Shown in pieces: positions 1-7,680 of a stretch of 64,000 bases of DNA (its first letter is position 1; the number at the start of each line of letters is the position of its first letter). The translations under genes and the position numbers were made by a program. The stretch spans positions 1 through 64,000 of the forward strand of contig NZ_JAWUEL010000003.1 of the NCBI RefSeq assembly GCF_034119425.1. The letters are read 5' to 3'. Under the pieces are notes generated by a model. The model saw nothing but the letters and a program-made list of their open reading frames with translations, was not told the DNA's origin and made no database searches. Source of the DNA: Actinotignum schaalii_C. GTDB lineage: Bacteria > Actinomycetota > Actinomycetes > Actinomycetales > Actinomycetaceae.

Positions 1-198
1 GCTCTCGGCGACGGATAACAAGCTTACAAGCCCAACCCGCCAGACGCAAACCAAACCAACGAGACACCCACCACACCTGGCTGAATAAGCGGAAAACACC
101 CGGAAAACCACGCCCACACACACGCCTGCACACCCCTCAAGCACCGCCCCGCCGAACCCCGCGGCGCGGCACATGAGGCGCGCGGGCAAGAAGCTGCG

Positions 199-212
199 GC
201 GTCGTCGATAAT
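199..212 (+). promoter_or_regulatory. Repeat-family copy abutting a GATAAT -10 box
   Basis: GCGTCGTCGA at 199-208 is a one-mismatch copy of the window-wide GCGTCGTCGT repeat. It runs into GATAAT at 207-212, a good -10 hexamer exactly six bases before the GTG at 219. I see no convincing -35. The rest of 1-218 shows nothing I can support. Confidence 0.4.
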
Positions 213-218
213 AGAGAA

Positions 219-1673
219 GTGAGTGCACGAAAAGCTCCGGCTACTGCCGGTAACCCTCAGCAAAGCGACCCGAAGCGGCCGTCCCCCGATCCCACAACAA
301 ACCATCCGCACAGAGGAACCACGCTTCAGCCGGGCACGCAGCTCGGCCTGCTTGTCACCCTCGTCATTGCCGTGCTGTCCTATCAGCTCAACACCACGAT
401 GGTGACTCCTGCGCTTCCCGATATCGGGCGGAGTTTTGCGGTGAGCGAGGGAACGCTTGCCCTCGTCTCGAGCCTTTTCTTCCTCGCCGGTGCGGTTGCC
501 GGGATTCTCCTTACCCGTTGGAGTGATTTTATTGGCCGCACCCGCATGCTCCTGGCGGTTCTTGTGATCCTGCTGGCGGGAACACTGGTATGCGCACTCG
601 CGCCGAACTTCCCTATTTTCGTGGCGGGGCGCGTCCTCCAAGGTATCTCCGGGGCGGTCTTCCAACTCGCGTATATGATCCTGAGCGAATCAGTATCGCC
701 GGTAGTTCTAGGCACCATGCTCGGCATCATCAGCGCCGCTAACGGAGGCGTGGGTGGCCTGGACGGATGGCTCGGCGGAATACTCACCGACCGCTTCGGA
801 TTTCAGGCAATTTTCTTCGTTATTGCAGGTCTCACCTCGGTGGCAATTTTCCTGACGGTTCGGCTACTCACTACCCCGGAGCGGCCCGCCGCAAGCGGAA
901 AAATGGATTGGTGGGGCGGCGCACTTCTCTCCCTCAGCCTTATTTCCCTGACCTACTACGTCACTATTGGCGGCGTCCGCGGGTGGTTGGCCCCGGCTAG
1001 CCTCTTACTTTTCGGTGTGGCCGCGCTATTTTTCTTCGTTTTTTGCATGGTTGAGCATCGGGTTCCCTCGCCGCTTTTCGCCCTGCGTCATCTGGCATCA
1101 CGCCACTGCTGGCCACTTATTGCTATCACCCTGCTATCCCTTGCTTCGGTTTTTACGGTCATTAATTTCACGGTCGCGCTTTTTGCCCAGAATTCCGACG
1201 TGGGCTATGGGCTGGAAGCTGGCCGGGCCGCGCTCCTCTACCTCACCCCGCCCGCACTTATTGGGCTGGTTGCCGCCCCGCTTTCCGGGTGGCTGGCGGG
1301 GAAAATCGGCTGGCTCACCGTGCTGCGCACCGGGCTCTTCCTCTCCCTGTGCGCGATTGGCGGGATCTGGATCTTCCTCGATCACCAACGGGTTGTTTTC
1401 GCCCTCATCGCGCTTCTTGGAATCACCTATAACGGCATGATTCTCACAACTGTCAACGGGCTTGGCGTTATCCTCGCTCCGCCCGAAGCACCCGGCTCGC
1501 TCCCCGGTCTCAACGGCGCAGCTTTCGGCGTTGGTGCGAGCCTGGGTATCGGACTGGTTGCGCCCCTCGTGGGAACGTGGGATGGCTACCGCGGGGCGCT
1601 GGCGGTTTCGGCGGGCATCGCCGCGCTAGCTTTGCTGTGCGCATGGGTCCTGAAAATGCGCACCGATTCATAA
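219..1673 (+). CDS. MFS transporter, DHA2-like drug/proton antiporter group
   Basis: A 484-residue polytopic membrane protein of the major facilitator superfamily, expected to export small molecules against protons. Residues 1-45 are hydrophilic and Pro/Thr-rich. Segment 1 ends in TTMVTPALPDI, followed by the RWSDFIGRTRML loop between segments 2 and 3 and RVLQGISGAVFQ in segment 5. The hydrophobic profile suits about 14 segments, as in the DHA2 group. The GTG at 219 was chosen because GATAAT lies six bases upstream, a spacing shared by other apparently leaderless genes here; the next ATG falls inside the first membrane segment. The gene is alone and convergent with fucO. The substrate cannot be inferred. 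Confidence 0.85.
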   Translation: MSARKAPATAGNPQQSDPKRPSPDPTTNHPHRGTTLQPGTQLGLLVTLVIAVLSYQLNTTMVTPALPDIGRSFAVSEGTLALVSSLFFLAGAVAGILLTRWSDFIGRTRMLLAVLVILLAGTLVCALAPNFPIFVAGRVLQGISGAVFQLAYMILSESVSPVVLGTMLGIISAANGGVGGLDGWLGGILTDRFGFQAIFFVIAGLTSVAIFLTVRLLTTPERPAASGKMDWWGGALLSLSLISLTYYVTIGGVRGWLAPASLLLFGVAALFFFVFCMVEHRVPSPLFALRHLASRHCWPLIAITLLSLASVFTVINFTVALFAQNSDVGYGLEAGRAALLYLTPPALIGLVAAPLSGWLAGKIGWLTVLRTGLFLSLCAIGGIWIFLDHQRVVFALIALLGITYNGMILTTVNGLGVILAPPEAPGSLPGLNGAAFGVGASLGIGLVAPLVGTWDGYRGALAVSAGIAALALLCAWVLKMRTDS

Positions 1674-1686
1674 CGACGACGCAGCT
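1673..1686. repeat. ACGACGACGC repeat copy with CAGCT extension
   Basis: ACGACGACGCAGCT begins on the last base of the upstream stop codon. It is one of the copies carrying the CAGCT end also seen at 3251 and 53687, and in reverse at 25115 and 58265. Confidence 0.6.
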
Positions 1687-1730
1687 ATCTGGCCACCGCG
1701 CACCCGTGCGCCACGAGCTCCAGTACAAAA

Positions 1731-1761
1731 GTGGCCGGCACCTGAGCCAGGCACCGGCCAC
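1731..1761. terminator. Hairpin terminator between convergent genes
   Basis: Arms GTGGCCGG (1731-1738) and CCGGCCAC (1754-1761) enclose a second stem CCTG/CAGG with loop AGC. The site lies between the convergent MFS gene and fucO and could serve both. There is no clear T-tract, so efficiency is uncertain. Confidence 0.65.
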
Positions 1762-1803
1762 CTCCGCCGCTTGAGCGCATGAGCTAAGCGAACACCTCAG
1801 TTT

Positions 1804-2955
1804 TTAGAGCAGCGAGGCGTAGAGCGCGCGGATTTCTTCCTTGGTGGCCTTGCGGGGGTTGCCCGGGGTGCACACGTCGTTGAAAGCATCCTCGGCCAGG
1901 GCATCGAGACCGGATTCGTCCACGCCCACCGCGGAGATCGTGGTGGGGTTACCCAGGTCCTCAACCAGCTGCTTGACCGCATCCACAGCGTAGGTACGCG
2001 CTTCTTCTAGCGCGACGTCGTACGAATCCTTCATGCCGAAGGCATGCGCGATATCGCGGTACTTTTCACCGGTGTACTCCGCATTGAACTTCATAACGGC
2101 CGGCAGCAGGATACCGTTGGCCACACCGTGCGGCGCATCGTAACGCCCACCGAGCGGGTGCGCCATGCCGTGCACGAGACCCAGGCCCACATTGGAGTAG
2201 CCCATGCCCGCGATGTAGGAGGCGTATCCCATTTGCTCAACGGCGTCGGTATCACCATCGGCAGCCTTGCGCAGGTTCTTCGCGATCATCTGGATAGCCT
2301 TGAGGTGGACCGCGTCCGAAAGCTCCCAGGCGCCCGGCGTGATGTAGCCTTCGATGGCGTGGGTCAGGGCATCAAGTCCGGTCGCAACCTTGAGGGAGCG
2401 GGGCATGCCGTCCATGAGGTCCGGATCCACGATCGCGAGGACGGGAATATCATGTTCGTCCACGCACACAAACTTGCGATGCTTCTCCGTATCGGTAATC
2501 ACGTAGTTAATGGTGGTTTCCGAAGCGGTACCGGCGGTGGTCGGAATACCAATAATCGGCACGGAGGGGTTCTTGGTGTCCGCTACGCCCTCGAGGGAGA
2601 GAACGTCGGAAAATTCGGGGTTCGCACCGATAATGCCGATGGCCTTCGCGGTGTCCTGCGGGGAACCGCCACCCAAGCCGATGAGCACATCCGCACCGGA
2701 ATCCTTGAGCGCCTGCACGCCGGCCTTCACGTTTTCGACGGGCGGGTTCGGAACGACGTCGTCGAAAATCTCGTAAGCAAAATCGGCCTCATCCAAACGC
2801 TTCGTGACTAGGTCCACGGTCCCGGCCTGGCGCACACCCTTGTCGGTGATGATGAGGACTTTCTTGAAGCCGCGGCGATGCAGCTCGGGAACCAGCTGGT
2901 CGAGCGCACCGCGCCCGAAGTACGAGGTTTGGTTGAGGATCATGCGATTAACCAT
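1804..2955 (-). CDS. fucO: Lactaldehyde reductase (1,2-propanediol oxidoreductase), iron-dependent
   Basis: A 383-residue group III iron-dependent alcohol dehydrogenase that aligns almost gap-free with E. coli FucO from NRMILN onward. It reduces L-lactaldehyde to L-1,2-propanediol with NADH in the cytosol. Visible marks are the GGGSPQDTAKAIG nucleotide-binding loop (near residue 95), IPTTAGTASE, DALTHAIEGY (metal Asp and His near 195-199) and GLVHGMAHPLG...APHG (metal His near 262 and 276). AAGGAG precedes the ATG. It is divergent from rhmD and shares its control region. L-lactaldehyde is the product of the RhmA step, so FucO would close the redox balance of anaerobic rhamnonate use. Base composition matches its neighbours. 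Confidence 0.93.
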   Translation of the reverse strand: MVNRMILNQTSYFGRGALDQLVPELHRRGFKKVLIITDKGVRQAGTVDLVTKRLDEADFAYEIFDDVVPNPPVENVKAGVQALKDSGADVLIGLGGGSPQDTAKAIGIIGANPEFSDVLSLEGVADTKNPSVPIIGIPTTAGTASETTINYVITDTEKHRKFVCVDEHDIPVLAIVDPDLMDGMPRSLKVATGLDALTHAIEGYITPGAWELSDAVHLKAIQMIAKNLRKAADGDTDAVEQMGYASYIAGMGYSNVGLGLVHGMAHPLGGRYDAPHGVANGILLPAVMKFNAEYTGEKYRDIAHAFGMKDSYDVALEEARTYAVDAVKQLVEDLGNPTTISAVGVDESGLDALAEDAFNDVCTPGNPRKATKEEIRALYASLL

Positions 2956-3004
2956 GACAACTCCTTATGTCGAATATTCGTAGCAACTGCGCCACTTTCC
3001 TGAC

Positions 3005-3021
3005 ATGGAACATTGTTCCAT
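3005..3021. promoter_or_regulatory. Palindromic operator, IclR-type (TGGAACA-t-TGTTCCA)
   Basis: ATGGAACA and TGTTCCAT are perfect inverted repeats around one central base. The TGGAA...TTCCA shape resembles the published E. coli IclR site (TGGAAATNATTTCCA), and an IclR-family gene closes the rhm operon. It lies about 50 bases upstream of fucO and 300 upstream of rhmD. RhmR is the likely ligand, but this is inference. Confidence 0.55.
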
Positions 3022-3250
3022 TTTTTTGACCCCCGCACCATGACGTAAGGCCCGGCACAGATTGATCGCCGGGGCCGTGGCGATATTTTTCCGCCCAATC
3101 CGCGAGCTGCCGGCCGGGAAGGCTTTACTCTCCCCGGCTTTCATTTTAGACTGGCCGTGTCAGAATCCCAACTATTAATATTCCATCCCACTAAATGGGA
3201 TTGGATGTGTTGCGGTGGAGATGCGCGCGGCACGTTATCGCGCACGCGGA

Positions 3251-3264
3251 ACGACGGCGCAGCT
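3251..3264. repeat. ACGACGGCGC repeat copy with AGCT end
   Basis: ACGACGGCGCAGCT lies 60 bases upstream of rhmD. The same 14 bases recur at 53687-53700 upstream of xylF. Confidence 0.6.
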
Positions 3265-3325
3265 ACCCCGCAACAACCTCTCAACAATCACATAGCACTC
3301 ACACATAGACGCAAAGGAGCATCTC

Positions 3326-4534
3326 ATGTCATTACCAACAATCAAGCACGTGCGCGCCTTCTTCATGGGCGGCGCCACCGCCAAGAACAAAGGCCAGGGC
3401 GGCGGTGACTATCACGACCAGGGCGGCGGGCACTGGATCGATGACCATATCGCCACCCCGATGTCCAAGTACAAGGAGTACGAACAATCACGTCAGTCCT
3501 TCGGCATTAATGTGCTCGGCACCCTCGTGGTGGAAGTGGAAGCTAGCGACGGCACCACCGGCTTCGCGATCTCCACGGCCGGCGAAATCGGCTGTTTCAT
3601 CGTGGAAAACCACCTCAGCCGCTTCATCGAAGGCAAGCGGGTGGACGATATTAAGCTCATCCACGACCAGATGATCAACTCCACTCACTACTACTCCGGT
3701 GGTGGCGGCGTTGTTATGAACACCATTTCTTGCGTGGACCTGGCCCTCTGGGATCTATTCGGGAAGGTGCTCGGCCAGCCCGTCTACTCGCTACTCGGCG
3801 GCGCGGTTCGCGATGAAATCAAGTTCTACGCCACCGGCTCGCGCCCGGATCTGGCCAAGGAAATGGGCTTCATCGGCGGAAAGATGCCCACCCAGTGGGG
3901 CCCGCACGATGGTGACGCCGGCATCCGCCGCGAAGTGGAACGTATCAAGGATATGCGCGAGAAGGTGGGCCCGGACTTCTGGCTCATGTGGGATTGCTGG
4001 ATGAGCCAGGATGTCAATTACGCGGTCAAACTCGCCCACGCCTGCGCTCCCTATAACCTCAAGTGGATCGAGGAATCCTTCCCCGCCGCGCAGTATGACA
4101 ATTACGCCGAACTCAAGCGCCAGGTCCCGGCCGGGGTGATGGTCTCCACCGGTGAGCACCACGGTAACCTCGCGGCCTTCCGTACGCTTTCCGAAACCGG
4201 CATCGATATTATGCAGCCGGACGTGGGCTGGTGCGGAGGCATCACCACCCTCCTTGAGATCGCGGCCATTGCCAAATCTCGCGGCCAGCTGGTGGTTCCG
4301 CACGGCTCCTCCGTGTACTCGCACCACGCCGTTATTACCTTCACGAATACGCCGTTCAGCGAATTCCTTATGACCAGCCCGAAGGCGGATACCATCCGCC
4401 CGCAATTTGATCCCATCCTCCTGGGCGAGCCGGTCCCCGAAAACGGCCGTATTTCCAAGGAAACTCTGACGAAACCCGGATTCGGCGTCGAACTTAATCG
4501 CGATATCGCGCTGGAACGCCCCTATACGCACTAG
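3326..4534 (+). CDS. rhmD: L-rhamnonate dehydratase
   Basis: A 402-residue enolase-superfamily enzyme (mandelate racemase subgroup) converting L-rhamnonate to 2-keto-3-deoxy-L-rhamnonate with Mg2+. It is highly similar to E. coli RhmD (YfaW) over the whole length, including GGGDYHDQG near the N-terminus, HWIDDHIATPMSKY, QSFGINVLGTLVVEVE, FYATGSRPDLAKEMGFIGGKMPT, WDCWMSQDVNYA, STGEHHG, MQPDVGWCGG and VPHGSSVYSHHAV. The last stretch supplies the general acid/base histidine, the others the metal carboxylates. The start is fixed by AAAGGAG and by the shared MSLPTIKHVRAFF opening. It is the first gene of the rhm operon, and rhmT follows after 52 bases. Pathway assignment is strong because all E. 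coli partners are adjacent. Confidence 0.95.
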   Translation: MSLPTIKHVRAFFMGGATAKNKGQGGGDYHDQGGGHWIDDHIATPMSKYKEYEQSRQSFGINVLGTLVVEVEASDGTTGFAISTAGEIGCFIVENHLSRFIEGKRVDDIKLIHDQMINSTHYYSGGGGVVMNTISCVDLALWDLFGKVLGQPVYSLLGGAVRDEIKFYATGSRPDLAKEMGFIGGKMPTQWGPHDGDAGIRREVERIKDMREKVGPDFWLMWDCWMSQDVNYAVKLAHACAPYNLKWIEESFPAAQYDNYAELKRQVPAGVMVSTGEHHGNLAAFRTLSETGIDIMQPDVGWCGGITTLLEIAAIAKSRGQLVVPHGSSVYSHHAVITFTNTPFSEFLMTSPKADTIRPQFDPILLGEPVPENGRISKETLTKPGFGVELNRDIALERPYTH

Positions 4535-4586
4535 AGCGCTCGCGTTCCGGGTAGATACGCATCCACGCATACGAAAAGGAGAAAAT

Positions 4587-5987
4587 ATGACAGCCTCTTC
4601 GCCATCTCCAGGATCACCCGCGGCTAAGTCCGGCACTTCCGGAACCGCGGCCTCTGGCGCACGCTCCGGGGCACCCGGCGCCTCCGCCGCCCGCGAAGCA
4701 ACCCTGAATATCGCAGTTCGCAAGGCGCGCCGTCGCCTTGTCCCTTTCATGATGCTGCTGTACGTCCTCGCCTTTCTGGACCGTTCCAATATCGGATACG
4801 CCCAGCAGGAATACATGCTGGACACCGGCATCGGTGAAGCCACCTTCGCACTGGGCGCGGGGATCTTCTTCGTGCTCTACGCTTTCCTCGGCGCCCCCGC
4901 TAATCTCATGATGCGCAAAATCGGGGCGCAGAAATGGATCGGTTCCATCGCAGTGGCCTGGGGCCTGGTGTCCGCCTGCATGGCCTTCGCCGATACCCCG
5001 GCGAAATTCCTCACCATTCGCCTGCTTCTGGGCGTGGTGGAGGCCGGCTTCTTCCCCGGCATGATCTACCTCTCTTCTATCTTCTTCCCCGCCAAACCGC
5101 GCGCTTACGTGATGGGACTCTTCTATCTGGGAGCGCCCCTCGCGCTGGCGCTCGGATCGCCGCTATCCGGTGCGCTCTTGCAGATGCACGGCTTCCTCGG
5201 TTTCCCGGGGTGGTTCTGGATGTTCCTCATCGAGGGCCTGCTCGCCGCGGTTGTTGGATGCCTCGCCTTCTTCTATTTCGACGACGGACCGCGCTCTGCC
5301 AAGTTCCTGACTCCGGACGAGCGAATCGTCCTGGCCGAAGCGGTGGAAGGTGAAGATTCAGGTTCCGGGGTGAAGTCCACCCTCAAGGATGCCTTCACGA
5401 ACGCTCGGGTGTGGACGCTCGCCATGGCCTACTTCGCCATCCAGGTGGCGGTGTACGGCGTCGTTTTCTATATTCCTACGCAGGTGGCGCGCCTGCTGGG
5501 CGAATCGGTGGGCTTCAAGGTGTCCCTCGTCGTCGCCATTCCGTGGGTGGTTTCCCTTATCGGGACGTGGTGGTTCTCCAAGAATGCCACCACCCCGGAT
5601 CGGCAGCGGATCTGGTCGGCCGGGCTGCTGCTGGCCGCTGGCTTGTCCCTCGGGCTTTCGGCACATGCCTCCCCGATTCTCGCCATTGCGGCACTGTGTA
5701 TCGTCGCCACCGGCGTGATCGCCTGCCAGCCGCTCTTCTGGACGATGCCTACGAATCTGCTTGCCGGGGCCGCCCTGGCCGCGGGTATTGGTTTCATCAA
5801 TACCTGGGGTGCTGTTGGTGGTTTTGTGGCACCGAATCTGAGAGTATGGTTCAACGAAATCTTTGATACCCACCAGTCGAGCGTGGCGGGACTCTGGGCG
5901 GTTGCAGCGGTGGCAATCCTCGGTTCCTTCATTATCGTCGCTCTCAAGAATCGAAAGGACGTTGGTATTGAAAGCGACGTTGCCTAA
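4587..5987 (+). CDS. rhmT: L-rhamnonate transporter (MFS, ACS family)
   Basis: A 466-residue MFS permease of the anion:cation symporter family with 12 predicted membrane segments starting near residue 50. It carries LDRSNIGYAQQEY after segment 1, the RKIGAQKWIG loop and RLLLGVVEAGFFPGMIYLSS in segment 4, all typical of sugar-acid and phthalate permeases. Its slot between rhmD and rhmA equals that of E. coli RhmT (YfaV), so L-rhamnonate uptake is the likely role. The first 40 residues are a low-complexity Ser/Gly/Ala/Pro tract not expected in the E. coli protein. AAAGGAG precedes the ATG. Its 3' end overlaps the rhmA start. Confidence 0.88.
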   Translation: MTASSPSPGSPAAKSGTSGTAASGARSGAPGASAAREATLNIAVRKARRRLVPFMMLLYVLAFLDRSNIGYAQQEYMLDTGIGEATFALGAGIFFVLYAFLGAPANLMMRKIGAQKWIGSIAVAWGLVSACMAFADTPAKFLTIRLLLGVVEAGFFPGMIYLSSIFFPAKPRAYVMGLFYLGAPLALALGSPLSGALLQMHGFLGFPGWFWMFLIEGLLAAVVGCLAFFYFDDGPRSAKFLTPDERIVLAEAVEGEDSGSGVKSTLKDAFTNARVWTLAMAYFAIQVAVYGVVFYIPTQVARLLGESVGFKVSLVVAIPWVVSLIGTWWFSKNATTPDRQRIWSAGLLLAAGLSLGLSAHASPILAIAALCIVATGVIACQPLFWTMPTNLLAGAALAAGIGFINTWGAVGGFVAPNLRVWFNEIFDTHQSSVAGLWAVAAVAILGSFIIVALKNRKDVGIESDVA

Positions 5988-6732
5988 AAACCAGTTCAAA
6001 GCAGAGTTTGCGGCCTCCCCGCAGCGGGCGCGCCGTGGAATCTGGATGACGATGGCTTCGGCTACCTCGGCGGAAATTTGCGCCGGTTCGGGTGCTGATT
6101 GGATGTTATTCGACGGCGAACACGCACCCTATACCGTGGCCTCCCTGCTGGATCAGCTCCGGGCCGCCTCCGGGTATCCCATGCCCCTGATTGTGCGTCC
6201 GGTGGAAACCACCCCGGCACATATTAAACAGGTGCTGGATCTGGGAGCGCAAAACCTGCTGCTACCTATGGTAGATACCCCGGAGCAGGCCCGCGCGGCC
6301 ATGCGGGCGGTGCGTTACGCACCCCGCGGGATCCGCGGGGTAGGGGCATCGGTGGCGCGTGCCGGGAATTGGGGCCGCTACACCTCCTATATGGAGGAGG
6401 CCGAAGCGGAACTTTTCGTGCTGCTGCAAATCGAATCCCGGGAGGCGCTCTCCCACCTCGATGAGCTGCTTGAGGTGGATGGACCGGACGGCTTTTTCAT
6501 CGGGCCCGCCGACCTGGGCGCGTCACTGGGTAATCCCCCCGCGGAGGAATTGCACGCTATCGTGTGCGATGCGCTGGCAAAAATCCGAGCGGCCGGGCTG
6601 GTGGCCGGTTCCCTCGCCTTCGATGATGCGGTAGCCGAACAGTATATTGCCGCGGGCGCGAATTTCATCGCGACCACGGCGGATTCCACTCTGCTGGTGG
6701 AGGCACTCGCCGCAAAATTCCCGGAGCGGTAA
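5968..6732 (+). CDS. rhmA: 2-keto-3-deoxy-L-rhamnonate aldolase
   Basis: A 254-residue HpcH/HpaI-family class II aldolase that splits 2-keto-3-deoxy-L-rhamnonate into pyruvate and L-lactaldehyde. Family marks are LFDGEHAPYT (catalytic His), PLIVRPVE (Arg), GAQNLLLPMVDTPEQA, GVGASVARAGNWGR and the metal-binding pair LQIES and GPADLGASLG. I placed the start at TTG 5968: AAAGGA at 5954-5959 lies eight bases before it, and KNQFKAEFA then lines up with the N-terminus of E. coli RhmA (YfaU). A longer frame opens at 5863 but lies inside rhmT. The gene overlaps rhmT by 20 bases, which suggests translational coupling. Confidence 0.92.
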   Translation: MKATLPKNQFKAEFAASPQRARRGIWMTMASATSAEICAGSGADWMLFDGEHAPYTVASLLDQLRAASGYPMPLIVRPVETTPAHIKQVLDLGAQNLLLPMVDTPEQARAAMRAVRYAPRGIRGVGASVARAGNWGRYTSYMEEAEAELFVLLQIESREALSHLDELLEVDGPDGFFIGPADLGASLGNPPAEELHAIVCDALAKIRAAGLVAGSLAFDDAVAEQYIAAGANFIATTADSTLLVEALAAKFPER

Positions 6733-6777
6733 TTAGCCCGCGTACCCGCATAGCTCATTACCTCTCCGCTCCTCTCC

Positions 6778-6812
6778 GGTACCAGGTTCCCAACTATTGG
6801 GAACCTGGTACC
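6778..6812. promoter_or_regulatory. Perfect 16-bp inverted repeat, probable RhmR operator
   Basis: GGTACCAGGTTCCCAA (6778-6793) and TTGGGAACCTGGTACC (6797-6812) are exact inverted copies around CTA. The repeat ends eight bases before the rhmR ATG and would overlap its promoter, as expected for autoregulation. It shares GGAAC/GTTCC half-sites with the 3005 palindrome, but in the opposite order, so a common ligand is not certain. A transcript attenuator is the alternative. Confidence 0.65.
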
Positions 6813-6820
6813 GTTTGTAT

Positions 6821-7585
6821 ATGACATCCGACGATATCCCTGGCACGCAGACACTTCGCCACGGCCTCCTTGTTCTTCGTGCCGTCGCCACAGGGGCTCG
6901 GAATCTCACCGAGGTCACCGCGGCAACCGGCCTGAGCCGCTCGAAAGCGCATCGGCTTCTCCAGGCTCTGCGCCAGGAACGTTTCCTGCGCACCGATGAA
7001 ACCGGCACCTATTTCCTGGGCGCTTCCCTTATTGAGCTGGGTTTTCAGGCCCTCGATAATATTTCTTTGGTAGGTATTGCCTCCCCGTTGCTCTCCCAGC
7101 TTTCCGAGGACACCCTCGACACCGTGCACCTGGGTACCGAGCTGGAAGGCGAGGCCCTCTACCTGCTCAAATTCCCCGGGCATCGCGGTATTGAGGTGCG
7201 TTCCCAAGTGGGCACTCGCCGCCCGATTACCCGCACCGGGCTGGGCCGGTCACTGATTCTTGATAGCCCCGAACGCTGGGAGAGCCTCTACCGGGCGGAT
7301 CGCGAGCGGATGCGGGATACTCCCCCGCCGGAAACCCTGGAGGAATTCACCGCCGCGATGGAAAAATACTCCCGCAATGGCTATTCGGAAGACTGGGAAA
7401 TCAGCGAGCCCGGGATTCGTTGCGTTGCTGCACCTATCCGCAATGCCTCCGGGAATATCGCTGCCTCGATTAGCGTCTCCAGCGCGGTCATTTACATGGG
7501 GAAGGCTCGGATGCGGGAATTGGCGGCGGCGGTCACGGCAACCGCCGCGGAGATTTCCCGCCAGATCGGTTACGGCGCGGTATAG
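6821..7585 (+). CDS. rhmR: IclR-family regulator of rhamnonate catabolism
   Basis: A 254-residue IclR-family regulator. The N-terminal winged helix-turn-helix spans about residues 8-65 (LTEVTAATGLSRSKAHRLLQAL is the recognition region). The C-terminal effector domain includes GLGRSLIL and the CVAAPIRNASGNIAASISVS stretch that normally forms the ligand pocket. Gene order matches E. coli rhmR (YfaX) with rhmD, rhmT and rhmA. A frame also runs upstream to TTG 6797, but that codon is inside the operator palindrome. ATG 6821 is preferred, with TACCGT six bases upstream as a possible leaderless -10. The likely inducer is L-rhamnonate or its keto-deoxy product; this is inferred from position only. 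Confidence 0.88.
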   Translation: MTSDDIPGTQTLRHGLLVLRAVATGARNLTEVTAATGLSRSKAHRLLQALRQERFLRTDETGTYFLGASLIELGFQALDNISLVGIASPLLSQLSEDTLDTVHLGTELEGEALYLLKFPGHRGIEVRSQVGTRRPITRTGLGRSLILDSPERWESLYRADRERMRDTPPPETLEEFTAAMEKYSRNGYSEDWEISEPGIRCVAAPIRNASGNIAASISVSSAVIYMGKARMRELAAAVTATAAEISRQIGYGAV

Positions 7586-7612
7586 CCGGGAATTACGGTG
7601 CGTGGCGTTTAA

Positions 7613-7666
7613 GTACGACGACGCCGCGTCCCCGCGGCGCGCGGGCGCGCCGCGGCGCCGTCGTAC
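7613..7666. terminator. Large hairpin built from two opposed repeat copies
   Basis: GTACGACGACGCCGCG at 7613-7628 faces CGCGGCGCCGTCGTAC at 7651-7666, with one mismatch. Each arm is a copy of the ACGACGRCGC repeat. The hairpin lies between convergent rhmR and the aldo/keto reductase gene, so it probably terminates both. No T-tract follows. Confidence 0.6.
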
Positions 7667-7680
7667 TATCTGGTGCGAAA

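Larger units (their letters stand above)
2956..3325. promoter_or_regulatory. Divergent control region of fucO and the rhm operon
   Basis: This 370-base region has no gene. It holds the palindrome at 3005-3021 (separate entry), a copy of the ACGACGRCGC repeat at 3251-3264, and AAAGGAG just before the rhmD start. Two phased AT-rich stretches (around 3020-3090 and 3140-3200) suit promoters, but I cannot assign -10/-35 boxes with confidence. Confidence 0.55.

Noticed and set aside
6797..6820. TTG 6797 as the rhmR start
   Set aside because: The codon is inside the 35-base operator palindrome and has no ribosome site; ATG 6821 begins the family-conserved part.
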